Numbered from the stretch's first letter, positions 53,445-62,097 are shown. The stretch is 64,000 nucleotides of DNA from JBFLYC01 sp040756735 (GCA_040756735.1 JBFLYC010000016.1:5627-69626); one strand, 5' to 3'. The notes: generated from the letters alone by a model not told the origin. Translations and numbers: made by a program.

Positions 53445-55022
53445 TCAGGTTGCTCTCCAAAACCTTAACGAAGGGAATCTCCGTTCTAACATGTCAAGGA
53501 CCAGGGTTAACTCCTCCATCTTAAATAAATAGGCTAATAAAACATAGACTAAAACTCCTAGAGCTACCCCTGTAATAACCTGTAAACCCTGCATTAGTTT
53601 CAAGGAAATATTTACAAAACTCTCAAAATACAGTACCCCTGCATAGGTTATAACTCCCATTATACCTGACGCTGTCAAACTTTTAAGAAAGGAAGTCGAG
53701 ATTCTCCAACCACCATAACTGCCGATTTTCATCTTGAGGATAAGCATCAAGAATACCAAGTTAAACCCTCCCGCAATGGAATAAGCCAGGGCCAAACCGC
53801 CATGTCCCATGGGTTTTATTAATAAAAAATTTAATAAGATGTTTATAGCAATGGTTACAATCCCAACTGCAACAGGAGTCCTGGTATCCTGTATAGCATA
53901 AAATGTCCTGTTAAGGACCTGTATCCCTGAATATGCGAATATTCCCAAGGAATAAAAGAAAACTGCTATTGAAGTAGCAATGGTGCTTTCAGGGGTAAAC
54001 TGCCCTTGTTCAAACAAAAATCTTACAAGGGGAACTTTTAAAGCCATTAACCCGGCCGCAGCTGGAAGCGTAACAAAAAATACTGAACGTAACCCTAAGG
54101 AAGTGGAATTTTTAAAATTTACCATTTCCCCCCTTGCCGCATAGGTAGTTAGGGTTGGAAATACTGCTATAGCAACTGAAATACCAAAGACGGCAATGGG
54201 AAGCTGCATTAACCTCTGCCCTGTCCTTAAGGCTGCCACAATACCTGCATCTAAGTTTGAAGCAAGGTTTTGATTTACGAACAAGTTAATTTGTGCAACA
54301 GACAACCCAATAAACACCGGCAAAATCAATACAAGGATTTTCTTAATACCAGGATGATTCAAATTAAAGCTAAAATGATAGTGGAAGCCTTTTCTAAGAA
54401 TGATGGGAAGCTGCACAAAAAAATTAGCCATGGCGCCCACCACAACTCCAATAGAGAAACCCATTATGCCCAATTTTAGTGACAAAAGCCATCCTACAGC
54501 TATAATGGATAAGTTGTAGAGCACTGAACCTATGGCAGGAGCCAAAAAGTGCTTGTAGGAGTTAAGGATACCTACAGAAATGCCGCTTAAAACCATAAAA
54601 AAGGTCTGAGCAAACATAACTCGGGTAAGCAATATAGTCAATTCAGTTGTCTGCGGATCAAAGCCTGGAACCAAAATCCGTATTAAGGTGGGTGTATATA
54701 TCAATCCTAAAGTTACACCTACAACAAGCAAAAGCATTATGGAATTAAAAAGTATACTTGCCACCTGCCAGGCTTCTTCTTCCTTATGATTAGCCAGGTA
54801 ACTCGAAAACACCGGGATAAAGGCTGAACTCAGCGCCCCACCTACTAAGATCATATACAAGAAGTCAGGAATGGAAAAAGCAGCATTGTAAGCATCGGTT
54901 AGCCTGCCTTGTCCAAATTCATAATATATTACAACATCACGCAAATAACCAAGAACTCTTGAAATTATCATGGAAACCATAATAATTCCGGCAGCCCTTG
55001 CGACTCTTGTACCTTCAGCCAT
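53445..55022 (-). CDS. murJ: Lipid II flippase MurJ (MviN family)
   Basis: A 525-aa MATE-like protein with about 14 membrane helices that flips lipid II. The N-terminus ISRVLGYLRDVVIYYEFGQG and the TDAYNAAFSIPDFLYMILVGGALSSAFIPVF stretch (about 45-75) are characteristic. Start chosen at the ATG six bases after GAGAGGT. It is separately transcribed from lepA and is not part of the usual lepA neighbourhood in Bacillus. Confidence 0.94.
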   Translation of the reverse strand: MAEGTRVARAAGIIMVSMIISRVLGYLRDVVIYYEFGQGRLTDAYNAAFSIPDFLYMILVGGALSSAFIPVFSSYLANHKEEEAWQVASILFNSIMLLLVVGVTLGLIYTPTLIRILVPGFDPQTTELTILLTRVMFAQTFFMVLSGISVGILNSYKHFLAPAIGSVLYNLSIIAVGWLLSLKLGIMGFSIGVVVGAMANFFVQLPIILRKGFHYHFSFNLNHPGIKKILVLILPVFIGLSVAQINLFVNQNLASNLDAGIVAALRTGQRLMQLPIAVFGISVAIAVFPTLTTYAARGEMVNFKNSTSLGLRSVFFVTLPAAAGLMALKVPLVRFLFEQGQFTPESTIATSIAVFFYSLGIFAYSGIQVLNRTFYAIQDTRTPVAVGIVTIAINILLNFLLIKPMGHGGLALAYSIAGGFNLVFLMLILKMKIGSYGGWRISTSFLKSLTASGIMGVITYAGVLYFESFVNISLKLMQGLQVITGVALGVLVYVLLAYLFKMEELTLVLDMLERRFPSLRFWRAT

Positions 55023-55044
55023 TTTGTACCTCTCGTCAAATATT

Positions 55045-55066
55045 AGGGACAATGCTCATTGTCCCT
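55045..55066. repeat. Perfect GGGACAATG palindrome upstream of murJ
   Basis: AGGGACAATG-CT-CATTGTCCCT, 10-bp arms around two bases, 22 bases before the murJ start codon. It looks like a compact member of the GGGGACA family but could also be an operator. Confidence 0.7.
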
Positions 55067-55120
55067 TACCATTTTGTCCAAACTCAGCATACCAGTAAAA
55101 ATCTATTCTGCCAAGCATAA

Positions 55121-55348
55121 CTAAAAGTTCTTAACTTTTCTTAATAAATCTTTGATGAAACTTAAATCCATTTCTTTTATTATATCAAAAATCTGCAATT
55201 CAAGTATGTTTTCAGTTATCCTCATATTTACAATTGTATTTGTCTCAAGTCCAACCATTTGATGAAAAACTGCCGACACCCAATTAAGAGCGAAAAGTAT
55301 AACTATGAAAAATACTAGCAAGGTAATTAAGTACTTAAAGTTAATCAT
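55121..55348 (-). CDS. Small membrane protein of unknown function
   Basis: A 75-aa protein with an N-terminal membrane helix (about 6-25, FKYLITLLVFFIVILFALNW) and a short amphipathic extracytoplasmic tail. Start chosen at the ATG nine bases after AGGTG; the longer frame starts at a GTG inside that site. It lies between the spoIIP and murJ genes, a position where Bacillus has a small membrane protein (yqxA), but no sequence kinship is claimed. Confidence 0.6.
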   Translation of the reverse strand: MINFKYLITLLVFFIVILFALNWVSAVFHQMVGLETNTIVNMRITENILELQIFDIIKEMDLSFIKDLLRKVKNF

Positions 55349-55399
55349 CCTGGGCATCACCTGTACTATAAAATTTATATCTATACCATTACCCTTTTA

Positions 55400-55430
55400 A
55401 ACAAAAAAAATACCGGATAACCGGTATTAA
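55400..55430 (-). terminator. Intrinsic terminator of spoIIP
   Basis: Minus-strand AATACCGG-TTAT-CCGGTATT followed by TTTTTTG. The stem begins within the last spoIIP codon, so it is tightly packed against the gene. Confidence 0.93.
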
Positions 55431-56539
55431 AAGGTGTTTTCTTGCCGTAAATCCAACAAAACTTCATATAAAACATGGGCTAAAGCTTCTGCAGACCTTT
55501 TGGCCTCTTCCAAGCTGTTCTGGGTACAGCCAACTTCAACCAGCAGTGACCTTTCGTGTAAATGTTGGTTATACCTGCCGGTTTGAACCCTAACAGCTTT
55601 TAATAAACCTGGATATAGTTTATCCATTTTGTATCCTATCATCTTTGCAAACTGCCAATTTTGCTGCCATTTGGGGTGCTCCAAACGGTTGTCGCTGCCA
55701 ACTATAAGCAGTATCTTAGCCATATTAACTCCAGTTGATGTAGTAACAACTCCCTTTTCAGGCAAACCAGCATCTCTATGTATGTCTAAAACCACCTGAA
55801 TTGAAGGATTTTCTTTGAGAATTTTTTTTACTGTTTCTGCAGAGTTTATATAGGATTTTTCCCAATTTGGATAATCATGAATTGTCGTAGACCTTATGGA
55901 CTGTATCCCATATGTTTTAAGGAGCACTTGTTCTAAGTGTGCTGCAACTTTTTCCACGCCACCATTCTTACCTTCAACTTTTTTTGTTCCATCTGTTGGT
56001 TCATAAGTTTCAGAGTTGTGAGTATTATAAATTAATACTAAAGGGTTACTAGATAAATCTAATATATCTCTTTGAGGATTAATCAACTGGGCCTCCTTGC
56101 TTCTTCGCTCTAATTCTTCAAAGAAGCGCCTTTCTTCTTCAGTTAGGCCTGGTGACTCACTGATAATCTCATCTTTGCCCTCCATTTCAACGGTTTTTAT
56201 AAAGGTTATTTCTGATCCTAACAGAGACTTGGGGTTTTTTATGTCAAGGCTGGCAATACTGGCAAAAACTTTTTGTGCCAACTTGTCCCCTGAGGTATAA
56301 TTCTCACCTGTTGTGGCAATATCCATGCCTATCAGGGGCAGGGCCATGTTTAAGATTAACTTCTGGGAATCTGTAAAAGCGCCTAATACACTTGTAGTTA
56401 CAGTCGATTCTAATCGTTTATTGTTGGCATTTGCGCCAAAACTCCCTATTAATATGCCAAATACAAAGAATAATACTATGAGTAGAGACGATATTAATAT
56501 AGATATCTTATAGCTTCTTCTTCTGTAATATCTCCCCAT
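55427..56539 (-). CDS. spoIIP: Stage II sporulation protein P
   Basis: A 370-aa membrane-anchored amidase/endopeptidase for engulfment. It has an N-terminal helix (about 12-32), a linker, then the catalytic domain with YNTHNSETYEP (zinc His/Glu), LDIHRDAG and HERSLLVEVGCTQNSLEEAKRSAE. Start chosen at the ATG five bases after AGGAGGAG. The gpr spore-protease gene that normally lies between rpsT and spoIIP in Bacillus is not here. Confidence 0.95.
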   Translation of the reverse strand: MGRYYRRRSYKISILISSLLIVLFFVFGILIGSFGANANNKRLESTVTTSVLGAFTDSQKLILNMALPLIGMDIATTGENYTSGDKLAQKVFASIASLDIKNPKSLLGSEITFIKTVEMEGKDEIISESPGLTEEERRFFEELERRSKEAQLINPQRDILDLSSNPLVLIYNTHNSETYEPTDGTKKVEGKNGGVEKVAAHLEQVLLKTYGIQSIRSTTIHDYPNWEKSYINSAETVKKILKENPSIQVVLDIHRDAGLPEKGVVTTSTGVNMAKILLIVGSDNRLEHPKWQQNWQFAKMIGYKMDKLYPGLLKAVRVQTGRYNQHLHERSLLVEVGCTQNSLEEAKRSAEALAHVLYEVLLDLRQENTF

Positions 56540-56636
56540 TGGTTCTCCTCCTACTGCAGCCATCTTCCATGACTATACTATAAAATTATATTCCTCCTGG
56601 ATTGTATTTATGACCAATTTTTTTAAAATAATGAAA

Positions 56637-56687
56637 GGGGACACACCTCAATCCCACTTCCTACTTCTAGTATTGAGGAATGTCCCC
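56637..56687. repeat. GGGGACA/TGTCCCC long hairpin repeat
   Basis: Arms GGGGACA-CA-CCTCAAT and ATTGAGG-AA-TGTCCCC with the same two-base internal mismatch as the copy at 1900-1930. The loop carries CACTTCCTACTTC, the reverse of the AGAAGTCGG word found at 34265. It lies between the spoIIP and holin-like genes. Confidence 0.8.
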
Positions 56688-56728
56688 CAGATTAAAGATT
56701 AGTCCATGGAGTCCATGGACTAAATTCT

Positions 56729-57061
56729 TTAACGCAATTCTGTGGGAACAAAGGCATCCATTATTCCTATTACAAAAGCTGCCAACAAGGCTCCAATGAT
56801 TGTTACATTTAAGTAAGCGGGTATTATAAAACTTGCAACATATATAACAATTGCAGCTGTTAAAAAGCCCACAATACCCCGGCTTTGTGGAGATATCTTT
56901 TTTCCACCAATAAAGGTCTCTACCAGATACCCCAGAACTGCTATTACTACGGCAGCTATCAAAGCGCCTATAAAACCAGCTACCTGTATACCAGGCAACA
57001 ACCACGCAACTAACATTAAAACAAGAGCAGACACCACAAATCTTACTGCCATCCCTAACAT
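56729..57061 (-). CDS. Phage holin family 4 / YvlD-like small membrane protein
   Basis: A 110-aa protein with four hydrophobic helices that begins RFVVSALVLMLVAWLLPGIQVAGF and contains ALIAAVVIAVLGYLVETFIGG, the pattern of the YvlD/phage_holin_4_2 family. Despite the name, members are host membrane proteins, not proven holins. Start chosen at the ATG behind GGGGGTGAT. No neighbour explains its role. Confidence 0.8.
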   Translation of the reverse strand: MLGMAVRFVVSALVLMLVAWLLPGIQVAGFIGALIAAVVIAVLGYLVETFIGGKKISPQSRGIVGFLTAAIVIYVASFIIPAYLNVTIIGALLAAFVIGIMDAFVPTELR

Positions 57062-57195
57062 AATTATCACCCCCTCACATTTAAGCATTTATAATATTGG
57101 TTCCCAATTAAATAACTAAATATACTTATTCACCAAAGTTATATGCAGTTGCAGGTACAGTTTTCTGCAGGAATTGAAGTGCTGGTACAGTTTTC

Positions 57196-57224
57196 TTGCT
57201 TTTTTATTTTATACATGGTAAAAT
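57196..57224 (+). promoter_or_regulatory. Sigma-A promoter of rpsT
   Basis: TTGCTT, 17-base spacer, TAAAAT, about 48 bases before the rpsT start, preceding a perfect AAGGAGGTG ribosome site. Just upstream the phrase GGTACAGTTTTCT occurs twice (about 57155-57168 and 57184-57197). Confidence 0.7.
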
Positions 57225-57271
57225 ACATTTTGTTAATTAAAGGATTTTTCGTCAACAAGGAGGTGTAATAG

Positions 57272-57538
57272 ATGCCCAACATTAAGTCCGCGGAAAAAAG
57301 ACTGGAGATCTCTCGCCGTAACAAATTGAGAAACATGGCAGCAAAATCTGCCGTTAAGACAGTAATAAAAAAATTTGAAAGTGCCGTCGCTTCTGGAGAC
57401 CAAGACCAGGCCCAGCTAGCTCATAAGGAAGTTGTGAGGTCACTGGATAAAGCAGTTTCCAAGGGGTTTATACATAAAAATACCGCCGCCAGGAAAAAAT
57501 CAAGGTTAAGCAAAAAATTAAAAGCAACTATTAGCTAG
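57272..57538 (+). CDS. rpsT: 30S ribosomal protein bS20
   Basis: An 88-aa basic helical protein beginning MPNIKSAEKRLEISRRNKLRN and containing AVSKGFIHKNTAARKKSRL, the bS20 signature, of normal length. Ribosome site AAGGAGGTG seven bases upstream. It runs opposite to holA and to the spoIIP side, as in Bacillus. Confidence 0.97.
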   Translation: MPNIKSAEKRLEISRRNKLRNMAAKSAVKTVIKKFESAVASGDQDQAQLAHKEVVRSLDKAVSKGFIHKNTAARKKSRLSKKLKATIS

Positions 57539-57539
57539 G

Positions 57540-57570
57540 GACCTCCAATGAGGTCTTTTCCTATTTTTAA
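57540..57570 (+). terminator. Intrinsic terminator of rpsT
   Basis: GACCTC-CAAT-GAGGTC followed by TTTTCCTATTTTT, directly after the rpsT stop codon. Confidence 0.9.
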
Positions 57571-57644
57571 CATCTTTTTTGCATAAATGTTAATCCTTTG
57601 GAAAAACTAGACACTAAGGAACATGGAAAGGAGGCTCATTGCAC

Positions 57645-57749
57645 TTGGCGGCCAGGGAAAAAAATGATAGAAAAGCAAAAAAGAAAATGAAGCAGCTTGA
57701 GACACGCGAAAATTTCGAAATGGCCAAGGAATTAAGACCTCAAAAATAG
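57645..57749 (+). CDS. Possible 34-aa basic small protein
   Basis: A TTG-initiated frame of 34 codons with AAGGAGG ten bases upstream (57628-57634) and an intrinsic terminator 36 bases after its stop. The peptide is very rich in Lys/Arg/Glu (MAAREKNDRKAKKKMKQLET, then a segment ending ELRPQK) and would be one charged helix. It lies between the rpsT terminator and holA, so it would need its own promoter, and none is clear. No family is recognised. The ribosome site and bounded position are the only support. Confidence 0.5.
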   Translation: MAAREKNDRKAKKKMKQLETRENFEMAKELRPQK

Positions 57750-57784
57750 CTAGTTCCTGAAGTTAACCTCTGAAAGATTATAAC

Positions 57785-57819
57785 AAAAAAGACCTGCTAA
57801 CAATATGCAAGTCTTTTTT
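57785..57819. terminator. Bidirectional intrinsic terminator
   Basis: AAAAAAGAC.TGC / GCA.GTCTTTTTT stem (one mismatch, nine-base loop) gives a U-run on both strands. It serves the plus-strand small ORF and minus-strand holA. Confidence 0.9.
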
Positions 57820-57823
57820 GTTA

Positions 57824-58891
57824 TTAATATTGAAGACATTCCACATCTTTCATCTGCAGTAATGTAAGTTCCAAAGACCTTTTTGAGTTAGCTGAAGAGG
57901 TTTTTAATTTTATATCAAGGTCCCCCAATTTTGTTAAAATGTCCAGAACTTCTTCCATGTTAAACAGTTTAGACTGTTTAAGAATTTTTTCTCCTATGAA
58001 TGACGCTACATTTAGTTTTTCTATGATAGCCCTGCTTGATACACCTTTATCCTTTAAAACCAGCGCTTTCAAAATAAGCCTGAAATGACGGGCAATCAAA
58101 TGATTAATTAAAATTTCGCTTTCCCCGGCATCTAAAAGGTTTTCTAATCCTTTCAGGGCTCTTTGCATATTTCCTTCAGCTAAAGCATCAATTACCTGAA
58201 AAACCCCAAGGTTCAAAGTCTTTGCAAACACACTTCTAGTTTCTTCCAGCTTTATTACTCTGTTATTCCCTACATATGTACAGATCTTGTTTATTTCCCC
58301 ACTAAGAAAATAAAGGTCTCCGTTAGCAGCCGACGCCAGAAGGCTTATTAAAGCAGCTTCGGGTTCTTTCCCATATTTGTTGAACTCCTTTTTAATCCAA
58401 TTTACTAGATTAGAACCCCTTGGCGTTGTTAACTCAATAATTGTGCTTGTTTCTTTGAATTTTTTAAAGAGTTTACTCCGTTTATCCATGTTGCCTCTGA
58501 CAAGAAATATTAAACACGTAGACGAATTAGGATTATCCAAATAACTAAACAGTTCTTTTAACTCATCATCCGAAATAAGACTTTGTTTATAGTAGTTTTG
58601 ATCTTTAACAATTATAATCCGCCAGCTAGCAAAAAACGGCAGGGAGTTGGCCATGGCTAAAAGATCATATGTGCTGGGGACTGTCTCCAAAATATGAATA
58701 TTTAGTCCATGATTAAACTCAACTGGTAGTAAAATGCTGCAAAAGTTTTTAAGCAACATATCTTGATGGTAAATGTCATCACCTGAAATGACATACACTG
58801 GGAAAACCTTGCCAACTTTTAAATCATCTACTATTCTGGCAGCTTCCAGCAAAAGGAATTCTCCTCTCAAAAATTTATTATTAAAATTCAT
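57824..58891 (-). CDS. holA: DNA polymerase III delta subunit
   Basis: A 355-aa clamp-loader subunit. It has YVISGDDIYHQDMLLKNF at the N-terminus, a degenerate AAA+ fold with FLVRGNMDKRSKLFKKF, and the C-terminal helical domain (LILKALVLKDKGVSSRAIIEKL, then RSLELTLLQM). Normal family length. It is monocistronic here, diverging from mreB at the upstream side. Confidence 0.92.
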   Translation of the reverse strand: MNFNNKFLRGEFLLLEAARIVDDLKVGKVFPVYVISGDDIYHQDMLLKNFCSILLPVEFNHGLNIHILETVPSTYDLLAMANSLPFFASWRIIIVKDQNYYKQSLISDDELKELFSYLDNPNSSTCLIFLVRGNMDKRSKLFKKFKETSTIIELTTPRGSNLVNWIKKEFNKYGKEPEAALISLLASAANGDLYFLSGEINKICTYVGNNRVIKLEETRSVFAKTLNLGVFQVIDALAEGNMQRALKGLENLLDAGESEILINHLIARHFRLILKALVLKDKGVSSRAIIEKLNVASFIGEKILKQSKLFNMEEVLDILTKLGDLDIKLKTSSANSKRSLELTLLQMKDVECLQY

Positions 58892-59015
58892 TTTATAGTT
58901 TCATTTTAACATACTTCAGTAAATAATAATCTTTGCTTCTTTGAAAAAAATGGTGGATTTCCTCTAGTATCTTAATAAAACCTTAGTGAGATAATACTGT
59001 AAGAGGTGAATATTC

Positions 59016-60083
59016 ATGTCTGCAGAGAAAGCTGTTGGCACTACAAGAACCAGCTCAAAATATGCCGTGCGTACAGTTGGAATAGATTTAGGGTCAGCTA
59101 ATACTCTTATTTATGTTCAAAAAAAAGGGATTATATTGCGTGAACCCTCTGTAATTGCTTTAAACACCTATGACGGGTCAATAGCAGCAGTTGGTAAAGA
59201 CGCAAAAGCAATGATTGGCAAAAACCCGAGAAATCTTACTGTAATAAGGCCTTTAAGAAATGGAGCAATTGCTGACTTTGATACTACAAAAATCATGGTC
59301 AGGCATTTTCTAAAATCTGTTTTAACCACCTTTGTAATTGGAAGGCCGCGTGTTGTGGTAAGTGTGCCATACGGTACCACTGATATTGAAAAAAGAGCTG
59401 TATTCGAAGCATGCCAACAAGCGGGCGCAAAACAAACCCTCCTTGTAGAAGAACCCCTGGCTGCCGCCCTTGGGGCAGGTATTAATATTGAAGAGCCCTC
59501 AGGGAATATGGTTGTAAATATCGGGGCAGGCGCTACTGAGATAGCAGTCATATCCCTGGGCGGCATTGTGAATGCCACCTCCATTAAAGTTGCCGGTGAT
59601 GCAATTGATTCTGCCATTTACAACTTTTTTAAGAGAAATTATGGCATGGAAATTGGCATGATGACAGCAGAAAAATTCAAGATAGATTATGCGTATGCCT
59701 ATAATCCGCCCAAAGTCGTGGGGAAAGTAAGGGGTATAGATTTAAAAACAGGTTTACCCATAGAACAGGAAGTTCCTGTTGAGGAAGTAAATGCTCATAT
59801 CCAAGACACATTAAAAGACCTGATAAAAGCTATTCGCAAGGTCTATGAAAGCACCCCTCCCCAGTTGGCTTCGGACATTATCGAAAAAGGCATAGTCCTA
59901 ACTGGCGGGGGTGCAAATCTAAAAAACATTGATAAACTGATTAATACAGAAATCAAACTCCCCGTAATCATACCGCCAAATCCGGAAGACTGCGTGGTCA
60001 TTGGTGCCGGCAATATTTCCGCACACAGCATATCAGGACTAACCAGCATATCACTTTATGGTTTGCAGAATTTTACAAAATAA
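59016..60083 (+). CDS. mreB: MreB family actin-like cell shape protein
   Basis: A 355-aa bacterial actin. Phosphate-1 GIDLGSANTLIY starts at about residue 22, preceded by a 17-residue Ser/Thr-rich extension. Other motifs are RPLRNGAIADFD, VSVPYGTTDIEKRAVFEACQQAGA, NIGAGATEIAVISLGG and VLTGGGANLKNID. It guides peptidoglycan synthesis along the side wall. The gene is isolated, with no mreC/mreD nearby, so it is probably a second copy (Mbl/MreBH type). AAGAGGTGA precedes the ATG. Confidence 0.92.
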   Translation: MSAEKAVGTTRTSSKYAVRTVGIDLGSANTLIYVQKKGIILREPSVIALNTYDGSIAAVGKDAKAMIGKNPRNLTVIRPLRNGAIADFDTTKIMVRHFLKSVLTTFVIGRPRVVVSVPYGTTDIEKRAVFEACQQAGAKQTLLVEEPLAAALGAGINIEEPSGNMVVNIGAGATEIAVISLGGIVNATSIKVAGDAIDSAIYNFFKRNYGMEIGMMTAEKFKIDYAYAYNPPKVVGKVRGIDLKTGLPIEQEVPVEEVNAHIQDTLKDLIKAIRKVYESTPPQLASDIIEKGIVLTGGGANLKNIDKLINTEIKLPVIIPPNPEDCVVIGAGNISAHSISGLTSISLYGLQNFTK

Positions 60084-60416
60084 ACGCCATACATGTCTCT
60101 TTTTTGTTTCAAACTCTTTTTCAAGCTAACCTTTATACTGGCGTTTTCAGCCGCAGCTTTGCTATTCTGCACACTCACCTCATTTGACATAATTCTTTTA
60201 TTTGTTCGTGGCAGTGCGAGGAAGACTTATAAGCCAAAAATTACCATTAATATCTTTTGTGCCCATAGAGTATTCTTTATTTCTCAACCTAATATTAGTG
60301 TGGGTACTGAAATCAATAATGTCTTGATATTTTTTAGAATTGCTGAATAATAATAAAAAATTATCTATTGGTTGCATATTATTCTCACCCACTTATACCA
60401 ATTTATATGATAGATT

Positions 60417-60448
60417 GGTTGCTGCCACTTTATTAAGTGGCAGCAACC
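60417..60448. repeat. Perfect 14-bp hairpin
   Basis: GGTTGCTGCCACTT-TATT-AAGTGGCAGCAACC, a perfect 14-bp stem with a four-base loop and no T-run on either side. It is too strong and too GC-rich for its surroundings to be chance. It may be the end of a former mobile element or a protein-binding palindrome. Confidence 0.7.
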
Positions 60449-61268
60449 TGAGAATTACCATAAGCCAGTATCATATAAACGGCGTAACTCTGTACTACCG
60501 TATAGAGTTCGTAGAAGCTTTTGTTTAACCATCGATAATTCATTTTCTTTTATTGCCTGGATATCATTCCTGAGATAATAGTTCTGTAGCATCTTGAGGA
60601 ATAATTTGCCATGTTCTCTTTCTCAGAAGATTCATAAAAATATTCCAGTGCTTAATGTTCTAGGAAACATATTGCAAGGATTCCATAGTATCCACTAATC
60701 CATTAGGTTTGTAATTTCATTTACAAAAGTCATCCGGACAAAACTGCTCCATAGATAATCTGCATAAAAAATATCCTACTGTATTTTGCAAAGATTATAT
60801 CACTTTATAACAGGGATATGTGGATTACTATCTGTCATATTTTGATTATTCTTTCTCATTTTCGGGACAAATATTTAGCTAATTAACACTAACTAAAAGG
60901 GTAAGGTATTTGTGGGGTAGCTACATTGGCTTTTATATCTTGCAAGAACAGGGAATTTTACTCTGAAACTTTTGGGAATCTTATTTTGCAGTTCCCTATA
61001 ATTCTATTGTGCAATAAATAGGAGATGTTCTTCCTGAGGTGGCAGAACCCTTTAACCAGCCGAATGTAATAAGATTGAGTAGCCGAATAGCCCCCGAATT
61101 ACTGGCCGAATCAGGCTGGAATGATCATAAAAGGTCACATAATATGAGTAACTGTTAATCATTTTAAAAAAAGGCAGAAAGACCAAGATACTCTTTTTTA
61201 GCTTGTAAATAGAAAAGTATAAAATATGCATCAGTCATATATAATAGGTTAATAAATTAGAATAAATA

Positions 61269-61298
61269 TGATAGTAAGGAACAAAACCCTTACTATCA
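61269..61298. terminator. Perfect 11-bp hairpin, possible terminator of the 168-aa gene
   Basis: TGATAGTAAGG-8 bases-CCTTACTATCA. On the minus strand it is followed by TATTTATTCT, a weak U-run, about 100 bases past the stop of the gene at 61400-61906. Confidence 0.5.
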
Positions 61299-61399
61299 AT
61301 ATACTATCTATACAAAAAATATTGGGCATTATTTACATATTAATTAATACAGATAAATACTAATTGATCTTATATTAAAAAAGAATTTCCAATAAACAT

Positions 61400-61906
61400 C
61401 TATTGATTTTCCTGCTTTAAAATATTGAAAACATTGTTCCTTTGCTCATCTGTTAATACTATTGAGGATTTTGTTCCAATCCGGTAATAAGCAGGCTCCA
61501 TTTCTTCTTTTAACTGCTGTAATTTGGTGATTACCGTTTCAAGATCTTCATTATTGGTTTTTTCTCCTATATCCTGCTTAAGATCAAAAATGTATACATA
61601 TATATGGTTAATTACCTCATAAATATTTTTAGTTTGTTGATTAATTGGACTTATTGTGCTAAGGATATAAGCAATATCTTTTTCTGCTTCAGATATATAA
61701 ATACTTTCATTGCTTTCTTCAGTATTAGCTAAATTTTGTTCTAAATTAGATATTATCCCTTGAGTTTGTCGATATTGGATTATATTAAAACTGTTCACTT
61801 CGTTTTCATATTTAATAAGCATAAAGCGTTGATATACAATTATTGATAGTAACAAAACCAAGATTATTATATTATATTTTTTAATAAGTCTCAAAAATTT
61901 ATCCAT
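61400..61906 (-). CDS. Membrane-anchored helical protein, unknown
   Basis: A 168-aa protein with an N-terminal transmembrane helix (about 12-29, YNIIILVLLLSIIVYQRF) and a long mostly alpha-helical, Gln/Glu/Asn-rich tail (about 35-168) with coiled-coil character. The ATG at 61906 lies six bases after GGAGG. No family is recognised. It stands alone in the accessory tail, and its low-GC, Ile/Asn-rich composition differs from the core genes. Confidence 0.65.
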   Translation of the reverse strand: MDKFLRLIKKYNIIILVLLLSIIVYQRFMLIKYENEVNSFNIIQYRQTQGIISNLEQNLANTEESNESIYISEAEKDIAYILSTISPINQQTKNIYEVINHIYVYIFDLKQDIGEKTNNEDLETVITKLQQLKEEMEPAYYRIGTKSSIVLTDEQRNNVFNILKQENQ

Positions 61907-62097
61907 AATAACCTCCATTTCGCCGCTACCGCTAGCGACACAAATAATAATAAAAAAATGGGGCGCGGCTTTCGCCACTTTGTTAAAATTTGTATTATAG
62001 GAAAAGATACATTACAAAGCACAGTAAGGTGAGTCGTAGACTGCTCTTGCTCAGCTTAAATCAGTATAATAACCAGTGTAAGAAGATCTTTCAAGTA

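Larger units (their letters stand above)
60084..61399. other. 1.3-kb gene-poor, decayed region
   Basis: No frame here is convincing. Short frames at 60093-60350 (+) and 60198-60392 (-) overlap each other and lack good ribosome sites. The minus-strand stretch 60450-60850 reads as coding-like fragments broken by stops. The plus-strand stretch 61035-61155 holds an uninterrupted 35-40 codon run (RLSSRIAPELLAESGW) without a start. The region is AT-rich and holds two strong hairpins listed separately. It looks like the scar of lost genes at the edge of the conserved core. Confidence 0.6.

Noticed and set aside
57139..57336. 65-codon minus-strand frame overlapping rpsT
   Set aside because: Covers the rpsT promoter, ribosome site and first codons; no Shine-Dalgarno.
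60093..60350. 85-codon plus-strand frame after mreB
   Set aside because: Hydrophobic start but no ribosome site ten bases after the mreB stop, overlapped by an equally weak antisense frame; treated as part of the decayed region.
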